NCBI GenBank assembly: GCA_009840595.1
Contig: VXNK01000070.1
Coordinates: 1 to 64,000, forward strand
DNA: 64,000 nt
Direction of reading: 5' to 3'
Source of the DNA: Rhodospirillaceae bacterium
GTDB lineage: Bacteria; Pseudomonadota; Alphaproteobacteria; Bin65
The position numbers and the translations under genes were made by a program. Of this stretch, positions 45,719-54,790 are shown in pieces (position 1 is the first letter of the stretch; each line of letters opens with the position of its first letter). The notes beneath the pieces were generated by a model. The model worked only from the letters and a program-made list of their open reading frames with translations. It ran no database searches and was not told the DNA's origin.

Positions 45719-46736
45719 CCGCCCCGCTTACGGCCTCGGCGGTGGCGAGTCGATGCAGAAGCTGCGCGGCGACCGTGACGGCAATCGTCGCAGGTTCCTT
45801 GCCGGGAATGCCCGGAAGGCCGATGGGGCAGGCCAGCCGCGCCAGCGCGGCCTCGCCGAGACCGGCGTCGCGGAACCGCTTGAAGAAGCGCGCCCGCTTG
45901 GTCTCGGAGCCGATCAGCCCGGCGAAGCCGAAGCGGTTGCCGGCGAGCAGCGCGTGGCAGATGTCGTAATCCATCGCGTGGGAATAGGTCAGCACCAGAT
46001 GGAACGCGCCGTCCGGCGCCGCGGCGGCGATGCCGGCCGGATCGCGCGTCGCCAGCCGCCGTACACCGCCGGGAACGTCCGGCGGAAAGCGCGCTTCGTC
46101 GGTGTCGATCCAGGTCACGGCAAAGGGCAGCCCGTCCAGCGCCCGCACGATGGCCCGGCCGACATGGCCGGCGCCGTACAGGTAAAGCGGCGTGCCGGGC
46201 GGATCAACCGGCCGGAGCAGCCAGCGCTCCGCTTCGGGCGGCGTCAGGACGGTCGCGCGCGGCGCCTGGCCCGACAGGATTTCCACGGCGGGTTTCGCCG
46301 CTGCGAAGGGCAGCGCCTTCGCCGCCTGCCGGCCGGTCACGATCTCCACCGGCGGGCCGCTCGCCACCGGATGCAAAACGAGGCCGCCGTCGGCTGCCGG
46401 ACCCGGAATCTGTGCCAGTTCCTCCGGGCCGATCCGCTCGTAGAGCAGGCGCACGAAACCGCCGCAACACTGCTCGAGGTCCGGGCCGAGGGGATAGTCG
46501 CGCAGGTCGCGCAGCCACGGGCCGGCCGGCGCGGCCAGCATGTCGCGCGCGGTCCGCGTCGCCTCCCATTCCAGCCGGCCGCCGCCGACGGTGCCGGTCT
46601 GGCCCGTGGCATCCACCAGCATCCAGGCGCCGGGCTCGCGGGGCGCAGAACCGTCGGCGGCGGCGACGATCACGGAGACCAGGTCGCCGGCGGCGCTCGC
46701 CCGTTCGCGGACGGTATCGAGCCAGGCCGCGGTCAC
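45702..46736 (-). CDS. xdhC: Xanthine dehydrogenase accessory protein XdhC
   Basis: A 344-residue chaperone that binds and sulfurates molybdenum cofactor before insertion into XdhB. It has an N-terminal XdhC_CoxI domain (LVSVIVAAADGSAPREPGAWMLV, GTVGGGRLEWEA, EQCCGGFVRLLYE) and a C-terminal Rossmann domain (LYLYGAGHVGRAIVRAL, LTYSHAMDYDICHALL, FAGLIGSETKRARFFKRF, CPIGLPGIPGKEPATIAVTVAAQLL). The GTG start overlaps the xdhB stop (GTGA); no in-frame ATG precedes the conserved region. Confidence 0.94.
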   Translation of the reverse strand: MTAAWLDTVRERASAAGDLVSVIVAAADGSAPREPGAWMLVDATGQTGTVGGGRLEWEATRTARDMLAAPAGPWLRDLRDYPLGPDLEQCCGGFVRLLYERIGPEELAQIPGPAADGGLVLHPVASGPPVEIVTGRQAAKALPFAAAKPAVEILSGQAPRATVLTPPEAERWLLRPVDPPGTPLYLYGAGHVGRAIVRALDGLPFAVTWIDTDEARFPPDVPGGVRRLATRDPAGIAAAAPDGAFHLVLTYSHAMDYDICHALLAGNRFGFAGLIGSETKRARFFKRFRDAGLGEAALARLACPIGLPGIPGKEPATIAVTVAAQLLHRLATAEAVSGADERHA

Positions 46737-49147
46737 GCCGCCGCCCCCGATACGCCGACAGGGGCGTTCGCGCGTACCCGCTCCACGGCGAACAGCACCC
46801 GCTCCGGCGTCGCCGGCGCATCGAGGAACGGATAGATCTCGTATCCGCCGACGCTCGCCACGGCATCCGACAGGGCCATCAGCGCCGAGATGCCGAGCAT
46901 CAGCGGCGGTTCGCCGACCGCCTTGGAGCGGTAGATCGTGTCCTCGACATTCTCGCCGCGGTCGAACAGGCGGATATTCATCACCGGCGCGCGGTCGGAA
47001 CAGGCCGGGATCTTGTAGGTCGAGGGCGCATGGGTCGTCAGCCGGCCCTCGTCGTCCCACACCAGTTCCTCGGTGGTCAGCCAGCCGGCGCCCTGCACGA
47101 AGCCGCCCTCGATCTGGCCGAGATCGACCGCCGGGTTCAGGGACTTGCCGGCATCGTGCAGGATATCGACGCGCAGCAGCCGGTTTTCGCCGGTCAGCGT
47201 GTCGATCGCGACCTCGGTAACGGCGGCGCCGTAGGAGAAGTAGAAGAAGGGCCGGCCGCTCGCCGTCGCCTTGTCCCAGCGGATTTTCGGCGTGGCGTAG
47301 AAGCCGGTGGCCGACAGCGACACCCGGGCGGCATAGGCCTTGCCGATCGCCTCGTCGAAATCGAGCGATTCGCTGCCGACATGAATGCGGCCGGCCTCGA
47401 ATCTGACATCGGCCGGTTTCGCCTGATATTGTTCCGCCAGAAAATCCGCGAGCCGGCGCTTGATCTTGCCGACCGCCTCCTTCGCCGCCATGCCGTTCAG
47501 GTCGGAGCCGGAAGAGGCGGCGGTCGCCGAGGTGTTCGGCACCTTGCCGGTCGTCGTCGCGGTGATCTTGACCCGATCGAGATCGACCTGGAACTCCGAA
47601 GCCACGACCTGCGCCACCTTGACGAACAGGCCCTGGCCCATCTCCGTGCCGCCGTGGTTCAGGTGGATCGAGCCGTCGTTGTAGACATGGACCAGCGCGC
47701 CGGCCTGGTTCAGCATCGTATTGGTGAAGGAGATGCCGAATTTCACCGGCGTCATCGCGATGCCGCGCTTGAGGATCGGGCTCGCGCCGTTCCAGGCGCG
47801 GATTTCCGCCCGCCGCGCCGCATAGTCCGAAGCGGCCGCCAGTTCGGGCCAGATGTCCTGCATGATGCAGTCGCGGACGACCATGCCGTAGGGCGCCGTC
47901 TTGCCGGTATCGCCGGGGCTGTCCTTGTGGGCGTAGAAATTGGCGGCGCGGACCCCGGCCGGATCCTTGCCCAGATGCGCGGCGATATGGTCGAGCGCGC
48001 GCTCGATGCCGATCATGCCCTGCGGCCCGCCGAAGCCGCGGAAAGCCGTGTTGGACTGGGTGTGCGTCTTGCAGCGGTAGGACGTTATCCGGGCGCTCGG
48101 CAGATGGTAGCAGTTGTCGGCGTGGAACATCGCCCGGTCGGCGATCGGCCCGGACAGGTCCCAGGACATGCCGCAGCGCAGCGCCTGGTCGAACTCGATG
48201 CCGAGAATCCGGCCGTCGTCGTCGAAACCGGCGCGGTAGTCGATCCGGAAATCGTGCCGCTTGCCGGTGAGGAGCATGTCGTCGTCGCGGTCGTAAACGC
48301 ATTTCGCCGGCCGGCCGGTCAGCCGCACGGCCAGCGCCGCCGCTGCCGCGGGCAGGTTGCCCTGGCTCTCCTTGCCGCCGAAACCGCCGCCCATCCGGCG
48401 CACCTCGACGGTCACCGAATGGTTCGGCACGCCCAGCACGCCGGCGACGGTGTGCTGGATCTCGCTCGGATGCTGGCTCGAACAGTGGACGGTCACGTCC
48501 TCGTCCTCGCCGGGAATGGCGAGCGCGGCTTGGCCTTCGAGATAGAAGTGCTCCTGCCCGCCGATCTCGATCCGGCCCTCGATCGCGTGCGGCGCTGCCG
48601 CGATCGCCGCCGCCGCGTCGCCGCGGGCCAGCGTATAGGGCGGCTCCAGGAAGCTCTGCGCCGCCATCGCCTGTTCGATGGTGAGGATTGCGGGCAGGCC
48701 GTCATAGTCGACTTCGGCCTTCGCCGCGGCGGCCCGCGCCTGTTCGATGCTCTCCGCCGCCACGCCGAACAGGGACTGGCCGAAATATTCGACGAGGCCG
48801 GCGCCGCGGCCTTCGCCCGGCGCGGCGAACAGCGGATCGTCGCCGGCGAACGGGCTGACGTCGTTCCGGCCCGGAATGTCGCCGGCGGTCAGCACCGCCA
48901 CGACGCCGTCGCTGCGCCGGACCTCGCCGAGGTCGAGAGACGCGATCCGGGCATGGGCCCGCTCGCTGCGCGCGAGATAGACCTGCACTGTGCCGGGCGG
49001 CTCCGGGATGTCGTCGGTATAGATCGCCGTGCCCGAGACATGCTTGGCGGCGCTGTCATGGACCTGCGCCGCCCGCACGCCGCCCGCGATGCCCGGCGCG
49101 GCCCCGGCCGTATCCCCGACTGCGTCCCGGGCGGGAAGTTCGGTCAT
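46733..49147 (-). CDS. xdhB: Xanthine dehydrogenase, molybdopterin-binding subunit
   Basis: An 804-residue large subunit oxidising hypoxanthine and xanthine to urate. Features: [15 protein letters not shown] near the N-terminus, the substrate/Moco loops GGGFGGKE (~res 260) and [10 protein letters not shown] (~res 370), [16 protein letters not shown], and the catalytic-Glu motif [16 protein letters not shown] near the C-terminus. Length and domain order are typical. It overlaps xdhA and xdhC at each end by 4 bases. Confidence 0.96.
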   Translation of the reverse strand: MTELPARDAVGDTAGAAPGIAGGVRAAQVHDSAAKHVSGTAIYTDDIPEPPGTVQVYLARSERAHARIASLDLGEVRRSDGVVAVLTAGDIPGRNDVSPFAGDDPLFAAPGEGRGAGLVEYFGQSLFGVAAESIEQARAAAAKAEVDYDGLPAILTIEQAMAAQSFLEPPYTLARGDAAAAIAAAPHAIEGRIEIGGQEHFYLEGQAALAIPGEDEDVTVHCSSQHPSEIQHTVAGVLGVPNHSVTVEVRRMGGGFGGKESQGNLPAAAAALAVRLTGRPAKCVYDRDDDMLLTGKRHDFRIDYRAGFDDDGRILGIEFDQALRCGMSWDLSGPIADRAMFHADNCYHLPSARITSYRCKTHTQSNTAFRGFGGPQGMIGIERALDHIAAHLGKDPAGVRAANFYAHKDSPGDTGKTAPYGMVVRDCIMQDIWPELAAASDYAARRAEIRAWNGASPILKRGIAMTPVKFGISFTNTMLNQAGALVHVYNDGSIHLNHGGTEMGQGLFVKVAQVVASEFQVDLDRVKITATTTGKVPNTSATAASSGSDLNGMAAKEAVGKIKRRLADFLAEQYQAKPADVRFEAGRIHVGSESLDFDEAIGKAYAARVSLSATGFYATPKIRWDKATASGRPFFYFSYGAAVTEVAIDTLTGENRLLRVDILHDAGKSLNPAVDLGQIEGGFVQGAGWLTTEELVWDDEGRLTTHAPSTYKIPACSDRAPVMNIRLFDRGENVEDTIYRSKAVGEPPLMLGISALMALSDAVASVGGYEIYPFLDAPATPERVLFAVERVRANAPVGVSGAAA

Positions 49148-50640
49148 GCGAAGGCCGCCTCCCGGCCGGCCAGCCGGGTTTCCCGCAGGGGCCGCCGGCT
49201 CTCGTGGAAGCAGCGCCGCAGCAGGTTCTGCGCCGCCAGCAGGCGGTAACGGGCCGAAGCGCGCATGTCGTCGATCGGCGTGAAATCCTGCGCGAAGGCG
49301 GGCAGCGCAGCCGCCACCGTCGCTTCCGTCCAGGGCCTGCCGAGCAGCGCCGCCTCGACCGCGGCGGCCCGTTTCGGCGTCGCCGCCATCCCGCCGTAGG
49401 CGATGCGCACCCGGGCGACCGCGCCGCGCTCGATGCGCAGGTTGAAGCAGCCGCACAGCGCCGAGATATCCTGGTCGAAGCGCTTCGAGACCTTGTAGCA
49501 CTTCAGCTCTTCCGCGCCGGTATCGAGCGGAATTTCCACGGCTTCGACGAACTCGCCGGGCTGCCGGTCCTGCTTGCCGTAGTCGAGGAAGAAGGCCTCC
49601 AGCGGCAGGCGCCGGCGCGCCGCGCCCTTGCGCAGGACCAGCGTCGCGCCGAGGGCGATCAGGGCCGGCAGGCTGTCGCCGATCGGCGAGCCGTTGGCGA
49701 TGTTGCCGCCGATGGTCCCGGCGTTGCGCACCTGGCGCCCGCCGAAGCGGCGCAGCAGTTCGCCGAAATCGGGCCAGCGTTCCGCAATAGCGTCGAAAGC
49801 GCCGGTACAGGTGACGCCGGCGCCGATGCGCAGGGTATCGCCGCTCACGCCCAGGTCGTTCAGTTCGCCGACCCGGCCGATGTCGATGACCGTATCGAGC
49901 CGCCGGTGCTGCTTGGTCACCCACAGGCCGACATCGGTCGCGCCGGCCACGATGGTCGCGTCGGGATTCGCTTCGTAGAGCGCCGACAATTCATCGAGCG
50001 TGGTCGGCCCGTACCAGCGCTGGCCGCCATACTCGTAGGCCAGCGGGCCGGCGTCCGCCGCCTCCTGCAACCGCCGGGCGGCCGCCTCCGCAACGGCGCG
50101 TTCTTCGCCCGGCGGGGCCGCCCCGTTGAGCGACAGCGTGGCGTCGACGATCGGCCCGTAGCCGGTGCAGCGGCACAAATTGCCGGCCATCAGGTCGTCG
50201 ACGCTGCGCTTGTCCAGCGGCTCGCCTTCCAGCCACGCCGCATAGGCCGACATGACGAAACCGGGGGTGCAGAAGCCGCACTGGGAGGCATGGCAATCGA
50301 CGAAGGCGCGCTGGACCGGGTGGAGCGCATCGCCCGCTGCACCGCCGCCGAGCCCCTCGACGGTCGTAACCGCCCGGCCGTGCACCATCGGCAGGAACAG
50401 GATGCAGGCGTTCGCCGCCCGGTGGCGTAACGTGTGGCGCAGCGTGCCATCCTCCGCCGGATCGCCCACGGGATCGCCCAGCACCACGGTGCAGGCGCCG
50501 CAATCGCCCTCGGCGCAGCCTTCCTTGGTGCCGGTCAGCCGCTTGCGGCGGCGCAGATACTGCAGCAGCGTCATGGTCGGCGGGACGTCCGAAACCGTCT
50601 CCACTGCGCCGTTCAGCAGGAAGGCGATCTCGCGCGCCAT
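49144..50640 (-). CDS. xdhA: Xanthine dehydrogenase, Fe-S/FAD subunit
   Basis: A 498-residue small subunit. The N-terminal plant-type 2Fe-2S domain contains [13 protein letters not shown]; the second 2Fe-2S domain contains [11 protein letters not shown] and CRCTGYGPI; the FAD domain ([51 protein letters not shown]) and a CO_deh_flav_C domain follow. Together these pass electrons from the Moco site to NAD+. It lies 5 bp downstream of uraH and is coupled to xdhB. Confidence 0.96.
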   Translation of the reverse strand: MAREIAFLLNGAVETVSDVPPTMTLLQYLRRRKRLTGTKEGCAEGDCGACTVVLGDPVGDPAEDGTLRHTLRHRAANACILFLPMVHGRAVTTVEGLGGGAAGDALHPVQRAFVDCHASQCGFCTPGFVMSAYAAWLEGEPLDKRSVDDLMAGNLCRCTGYGPIVDATLSLNGAAPPGEERAVAEAAARRLQEAADAGPLAYEYGGQRWYGPTTLDELSALYEANPDATIVAGATDVGLWVTKQHRRLDTVIDIGRVGELNDLGVSGDTLRIGAGVTCTGAFDAIAERWPDFGELLRRFGGRQVRNAGTIGGNIANGSPIGDSLPALIALGATLVLRKGAARRRLPLEAFFLDYGKQDRQPGEFVEAVEIPLDTGAEELKCYKVSKRFDQDISALCGCFNLRIERGAVARVRIAYGGMAATPKRAAAVEAALLGRPWTEATVAAALPAFAQDFTPIDDMRASARYRLLAAQNLLRRCFHESRRPLRETRLAGREAAFA

Positions 50641-50645
50641 GGCCG

Positions 50646-50999
50646 TCAGCTGCCGCGGTAGGTGGAATAGCCGTAGGGCGAGATCAGCAGCGGCACATGG
50701 TAATGCTCGTCCGGCGCGGCGATGCCGAAGCGGATCGTTACGTCGTCCAGGAAGGGCGGATCGGGCAGGTCGGCGCCGCGCGCCCGGAAATAGGCGCCGG
50801 CGGCGAAGGTCAGTTCGTAACGGCCGGCGGCGAAGGCGTCGCCTTCGAGCAACGGCGCATCGCAGCGGCCGTCGCCGTTGGTGACGGTTTCGGCGAGCCG
50901 CACCGGCCCCCCGGCCTCCAGCCGGTCGAGCGCAATCGCGAGGCCGGCGGCCGGGCGGCCGGCGGCGGTGTCCAGGACATGGGTGGTCAAACGGCCCAT
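50646..50999 (-). CDS. uraH: 5-hydroxyisourate hydrolase (transthyretin-like)
   Basis: A 117-residue transthyretin-related enzyme hydrolysing 5-hydroxyisourate to OHCU. Active-site signatures: [14 protein letters not shown] (His near the N-terminus), a central Arg in [32 protein letters not shown] with the diagnostic C-terminal YRGS. No signal peptide, so it is cytoplasmic. It is the first gene of the leftward eight-gene operon. The next enzyme, UraD, is encoded divergently 131 bp away. Confidence 0.96.
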   Translation of the reverse strand: MGRLTTHVLDTAAGRPAAGLAIALDRLEAGGPVRLAETVTNGDGRCDAPLLEGDAFAAGRYELTFAAGAYFRARGADLPDPPFLDDVTIRFGIAAPDEHYHVPLLISPYGYSTYRGS

Positions 51000-51130
51000 C
51001 GGGAGCGGACTCCGTGTCGGCAAGCCCGTTACTAGAGCCGATTTGCCCTTGTAAGACAATGCGCTACTGTCGGCGGGACGCTTCGGGAAAGCGTCACGGG
51101 GAAACGCCACAGGGAAACGCCCGCCGCGCC

Positions 51131-51646
51131 ATGCTGTCCCCCCGCCCTTCGACCCTCGACCGCGCCGCCTTCGTCGCGGCCTATGGCGGCGTCTACGAGC
51201 ATTCGCCCTGGGTGGCGGAGGCCGTCTACGACGCCGGCATCGGAACCGGCGACGACGCTGCGCCGGCGCTGGCCGGCCGGATGGCGCAGGTCGTCGACGC
51301 GGCGGACGGCGACGCGAAGCTGGCGCTGCTGCGCGCCCATCCGGAACTGGCCGGCCGGCTCGCCGTGGCCGGCAACCTGACGGCGGACTCGACGGCCGAA
51401 CAGGCCTCGGCCGGCCTCGACCGCTGCACGCCGGAGGAGTTCGCCGAGTTCCACGCCCTCAACACGCGCTACACCGCCCGCTTCGGCTTCCCCTTCATCG
51501 TCGCCGTGCGCGGGCTGACCCGGCAGGACATTCTGGAGGCATTCCGCAGCCGGGCCGGCAACGGCCGGGAAACCGAATTCGCCACGGCCCTCCGGCAGGT
51601 CCACCGCATCGCCCGCCTGCGCCTGGAGGCGATGGAGGGGACCTAG
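51131..51646 (+). CDS. uraD: OHCU decarboxylase
   Basis: A 171-residue 2-oxo-4-hydroxy-4-carboxy-5-ureidoimidazoline decarboxylase giving S-allantoin. The catalytic His is in [12 protein letters not shown] (~res 69), with the conserved ending [19 protein letters not shown] and [14 protein letters not shown] 51131 begins the conserved region; an upstream ATG at 51059 would add 24 basic residues. It is divergent from uraH and so shares its control region (51000-51130). Uricase is not in the window. Confidence 0.93.
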   Translation: MLSPRPSTLDRAAFVAAYGGVYEHSPWVAEAVYDAGIGTGDDAAPALAGRMAQVVDAADGDAKLALLRAHPELAGRLAVAGNLTADSTAEQASAGLDRCTPEEFAEFHALNTRYTARFGFPFIVAVRGLTRQDILEAFRSRAGNGRETEFATALRQVHRIARLRLEAMEGT

Positions 51647-51681
51647 GTGGGATCGAAGCTATCGGCAGGCGTAGCGCAATC

Positions 51682-52122
51682 TCATGCGCCCGATCGGTCA
51701 TCGTCATATATCTGCCGCTTGAGTCCGGCCGGAGTCAGGATAGGCACGGCGAAGTCGTCCGCCAGCGCTTGCAGGTCGGTGTCGCCGGTCACCAGCGCAT
51801 CGGCACGGGCGGCAAGGGCAAGTTCGAGGAACGGCCGGTCGAACGGGTCGCGGCATTCGGGAACCGCGGGCAGCGGGTCAGGGACGGTCACGGTTTCGCA
51901 GAAGGGCAGATAGTCTTCGAGGATGTCCTGCCGGTCGGCGTCACTCAGCCGGAATTTCGGATACCCGAGCACGCGGATCAGTTCGGCCGCCGTCTCGCGG
52001 CCGACGAGCGGGCGGATGCGCCCGGAACTCCAAGCGCCGCGCAACCACGACAGCCGGCCGGAATGAAACAGAAGCGCCGAGACAAGGATATTGGTATCGA
52101 GGACCAAGCGCGGCGGCGTCAT
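51682..52122 (-). CDS. PIN-domain toxin (COG1569 type)
   Basis: A 146-residue PIN nuclease. Acidic residues: Asp in RLVLDTNILVSALLF (~res 9), Glu in GRETAAELIRVL (~res 44), Asp in CRDPFDRPFLELAL (~res 92-95) and Asp in VTGDTDLQAL (~res 113). The RDPFDR and GDTDL pattern belongs to the COG1569 putative-toxin group rather than classical VapC. It overlaps the upstream AbrB-like gene by ATGA. Confidence 0.88.
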   Translation of the reverse strand: MTPPRLVLDTNILVSALLFHSGRLSWLRGAWSSGRIRPLVGRETAAELIRVLGYPKFRLSDADRQDILEDYLPFCETVTVPDPLPAVPECRDPFDRPFLELALAARADALVTGDTDLQALADDFAVPILTPAGLKRQIYDDDRSGA

Positions 52123-52355
52123 TCGCCCGAGTGCGCCCCCGACCGAGCCCAGGCGACGGCATCGGCTACATCGGTCTCCATAATCCCGAGTTCGGCGAGC
52201 TTGGCGCGCACGGTCCCTGCACGGTTGACGCGCACCGGCGTGAGCACGATGCGGCCGTTTTCGGCGGCCACGTCGAAATAGTCGGCGGCGTCCACTGCGG
52301 CGACCGCAGCCTTGGGCAGGGTTAGCTGGTTCTTGGCGGTGAGTTTCGCGAGCAT
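52119..52355 (-). CDS. AbrB/MazE-like antitoxin
   Basis: A 78-residue protein with an N-terminal swapped-hairpin AbrB domain (AKLTAKNQLTLPKAAVAAVDAADYFDVAAENGRIVLTPV) and a C-terminal tail that would bind the PIN toxin (AKLAELGIMETDVADAVAWARSG). ATG 52355 is preceded by AAGGAGAT, a good ribosome binding site. It is the first gene of a two-gene toxin-antitoxin operon lying between uraD and ecm. Confidence 0.88.
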   Translation of the reverse strand: MLAKLTAKNQLTLPKAAVAAVDAADYFDVAAENGRIVLTPVRVNRAGTVRAKLAELGIMETDVADAVAWARSGAHSGE

Positions 52356-52445
52356 GACGATCTCCTTACAATCGGAATGTAAGGAAACAACCAATCCGGG
52401 ACAAGACCCTTTTGAGGCGCGCGCCAACGGTTCAGGCCGACCCCC

Positions 52446-54521
52446 TCACGCCGCCTCCCTTGTCCCCCGCTCCACGATGTCCACGATCTCGCCCATGATG
52501 GCCGTCAGGTCGAAGTCCTTGGGGGTGTAGACGGCGGCGACGCCGGCGGCCTTGAGGGCTTCGGCGTCGGCCGGCGGGACGATGCCGCCGACCACGACCG
52601 ACACGTCGGCCAGGCCCTGGTCCGCCAGCCGCGCCACCACGTCGCCGACCAGCGCGGCGTGGCTGCCCGACAGGATCGAGAGGCCGACGATGTGCACATC
52701 CTCCTGCACCGCGGCGTTGGCGATCTGCGCCGGGGTCAGGCGGATGCCCTCGTAGACCACCTCGATGCCGCAGTCCCGCGCCTTGACGGCGATCTGCTCG
52801 GCGCCGTTGGAATGGCCGTCCAGCCCCGGCTTGCCGACCAGCATCTTGAGCCGCCGGCCGAGCCGCCGGGACAGGGCCTCGACCCGGCCGCGCACCGCCT
52901 CCAGCGCGGCCATGCCGTCTTCGCTCGCGGGCCGGACCGCCGGCGCCGCGCCGACGCCGGTGGGCGCCCGGTAGAGGCCGAAGACGCCGCGCAACGCCCC
53001 GCCCCATTCGCCGGTCGTGACGCCGGCATGGGCGCAGGCGATGGACGGTTCCATGACGTTGCCCCCGTCGCGCACGGTGCGCTCCAGTTCGGCGATCGCC
53101 GCCTGCGCCGCGGCCTCGTCCCGCGCCGCGCGCCATTCCGCTAGGCTGGCGACCTGCGCCGCCTCGGCCGCCGGATCGACGGCGAGGAAGCCGCCGTCTC
53201 CGCTGCCGTCAGCCCCATCTCCGGGGTTTTCGGTGAGCGGCGAGGGCGCGCTCTCGGTCCAGCGGTTGACGCCGACCACGACCTGCTCGCCGGCCTCGAT
53301 CGCCGCGACCCGCCTTGCGTTGGACGCCACGAGCCGCTGCTTCATGTAACCGGATTCGACCGCGGCCACGGCGCCGCCCATCGCCTCGATCCGCGCCAGT
53401 TCGGCCGTCGCCTCGCGCTTCAGTTCGGCGACCCTGGCCGCGATCTCGGCCGAGCCGTCGAAGATGTCGCCGTATTCCAGCAGGTCGGTCTCGTAGGCGA
53501 GGATCTGTTGCAGGCGCAGCGACCATTGCTGGTCCCACGGCCGGGGCAGGCCGAGGGCCTCGTTCCAGGCCGGCAGCTGCACCGCCCGCGCCCGCGCGCC
53601 TTTCGACAGGGTGACGGCGAGCGCCTCGAGCAGGATGCGGTAGACGTTGTTCTCCGGCTGCTGCTCGGTGAGGCCGAGGGAATTGACCTGCACGCCGTAG
53701 CGGAAGCGGCGCAGCTTCGGATCCTCGACGCCGTAGCGCGTCTCGCAGATCTCGTCCCACAGTTCGGTGAAGGCGCGCATCTTGCAGATTTCGGTGACGA
53801 AGCGCAGCCCGGCGTTGACGAAGAAGCTGATCCGGCCGACCGCGGCGGGAAAATCCGCCGCCGGCACCGCATCGCGCACCCGGTCCAGCACGGCGACGGC
53901 GGTGGCGAGCGCGTAGGCCAGCTCCTGCACCGGCGTCGCCCCGGCCTCCTGCAGATGGTAGCTGCAGACGTTGACCGGGTTCCATTTCGGCATTTCGCGG
54001 CAGGTGAAGGCGATCGTGTCGGCGGTCAGCCGCATCGAGGGCTCGGGCGGGAAGATGTAGGTGCCGCGGGAGAGGTACTCCTTGACGATGTCGTTCTGGG
54101 TCGTGCCGGTGAGTTCGGCCCGCCGCGCCCCCTGCCGCTCCGCCGCCGCGATATAGAGGGCGAGCAGCCAGGGCGCCGTCGCGTTGATCGTCATCGACGT
54201 GTTCATCCGGGCGAGCGGGATATCGCGGAACAGGGTCTCCATGTCGCCGAGATGGGACACCGGCACGCCGACCTTGCCGACCTCGCCGCGGGCCAGCGCA
54301 TCGTCGGCGTCGTAGCCGGTCTGGGTCGGCAGGTCGAAGGCGACCGACAGCCCGGTCTGTCCCTTGGCCAGGTTGGTCCGGTACAATTCGTTCGACGCCG
54401 CGGCCGAGGAATGGCCCGAATAGGTCCGCATGATCCAGGGGCGGTCCTTTCGGGGGCGGTCCTTTTGGGGGCGGTCCTGCTGAGAGCGGGCGGGCGGCGG
54501 GCGGTCGGTCATGGTCTGCAT
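52446..54521 (-). CDS. ecm: Ethylmalonyl-CoA mutase
   Basis: A 691-residue adenosylcobalamin mutase converting (2R)-ethylmalonyl-CoA to methylsuccinyl-CoA in the ethylmalonyl-CoA pathway. The start of the barrel, RPWIMRTYSGHSSAAASNELYR, and LSVAFDLPTQTGYD are MeaA/Ecm-like; the C-terminal B12 domain has GLDGHSNGAEQ (the DxHxxG motif, His lower ligand to cobalt) and VVGGIVPPADAEAL. Single-chain mutases of this size are Ecm rather than the two-subunit methylmalonyl-CoA type. The N-terminus carries DRPxK repeats. It is divergent from ccr, the preceding pathway step. ATG 54512 is an alternative start. Confidence 0.92.
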   Translation of the reverse strand: MQTMTDRPPPARSQQDRPQKDRPRKDRPWIMRTYSGHSSAAASNELYRTNLAKGQTGLSVAFDLPTQTGYDADDALARGEVGKVGVPVSHLGDMETLFRDIPLARMNTSMTINATAPWLLALYIAAAERQGARRAELTGTTQNDIVKEYLSRGTYIFPPEPSMRLTADTIAFTCREMPKWNPVNVCSYHLQEAGATPVQELAYALATAVAVLDRVRDAVPAADFPAAVGRISFFVNAGLRFVTEICKMRAFTELWDEICETRYGVEDPKLRRFRYGVQVNSLGLTEQQPENNVYRILLEALAVTLSKGARARAVQLPAWNEALGLPRPWDQQWSLRLQQILAYETDLLEYGDIFDGSAEIAARVAELKREATAELARIEAMGGAVAAVESGYMKQRLVASNARRVAAIEAGEQVVVGVNRWTESAPSPLTENPGDGADGSGDGGFLAVDPAAEAAQVASLAEWRAARDEAAAQAAIAELERTVRDGGNVMEPSIACAHAGVTTGEWGGALRGVFGLYRAPTGVGAAPAVRPASEDGMAALEAVRGRVEALSRRLGRRLKMLVGKPGLDGHSNGAEQIAVKARDCGIEVVYEGIRLTPAQIANAAVQEDVHIVGLSILSGSHAALVGDVVARLADQGLADVSVVVGGIVPPADAEALKAAGVAAVYTPKDFDLTAIMGEIVDIVERGTREAA
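54437..54481 (-). repeat. 15-bp in-frame tandem repeat at the ecm N-terminus
   Basis: Three near-identical 15-base units (GGGGCGGTCCTTTTG in plus reading) encode DRPQK-DRPRK-DRPW just before the conserved WIMRTYSGH. Frame-neutral and in a variable N-terminal tail. Confidence 0.8.
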
Positions 54522-54681
54522 CCGGCGGGCGGCGGGCTTTGCCGCACTGCATCAAGAATGCGCCCCGGCGGCCGGCGGACGCAAGCGGCGAAACGCCAAT
54601 TTTCACATATTTGTCGCAAGGGACGCGAAATCACGAAACATTGACCAATTATTCGCCCCGCATACGCAACATTATTTCTTT

Positions 54682-54710
54682 TTGCATCGCAACATGAAAT
54701 GGAGTAGCGT
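54682..54710 (+). promoter_or_regulatory. Predicted ccr promoter with inverted repeat in the ecm-ccr gap
   Basis: TTGCAT (54682-54687), a 17-bp spacer and TAGCGT (54705-54710). The -35 box is inside the small inverted repeat TTGC-ATC-GCAA (54682-54692). CGCAACAT occurs twice (54665-54672 and 54688-54695), 23 bp apart, roughly two helical turns, as if for a regulator binding on one face. The 269-bp gap is AT-rich at its centre (54630-54700). Confidence 0.4.
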
Positions 54711-54790
54711 GCGGCTGCCGCCTCGAGGGACGCCATCTTGGGCGGCCCGACGTCCAGACCCGGTCCGGGTCCAGTCCAGGAGTGCGAACG

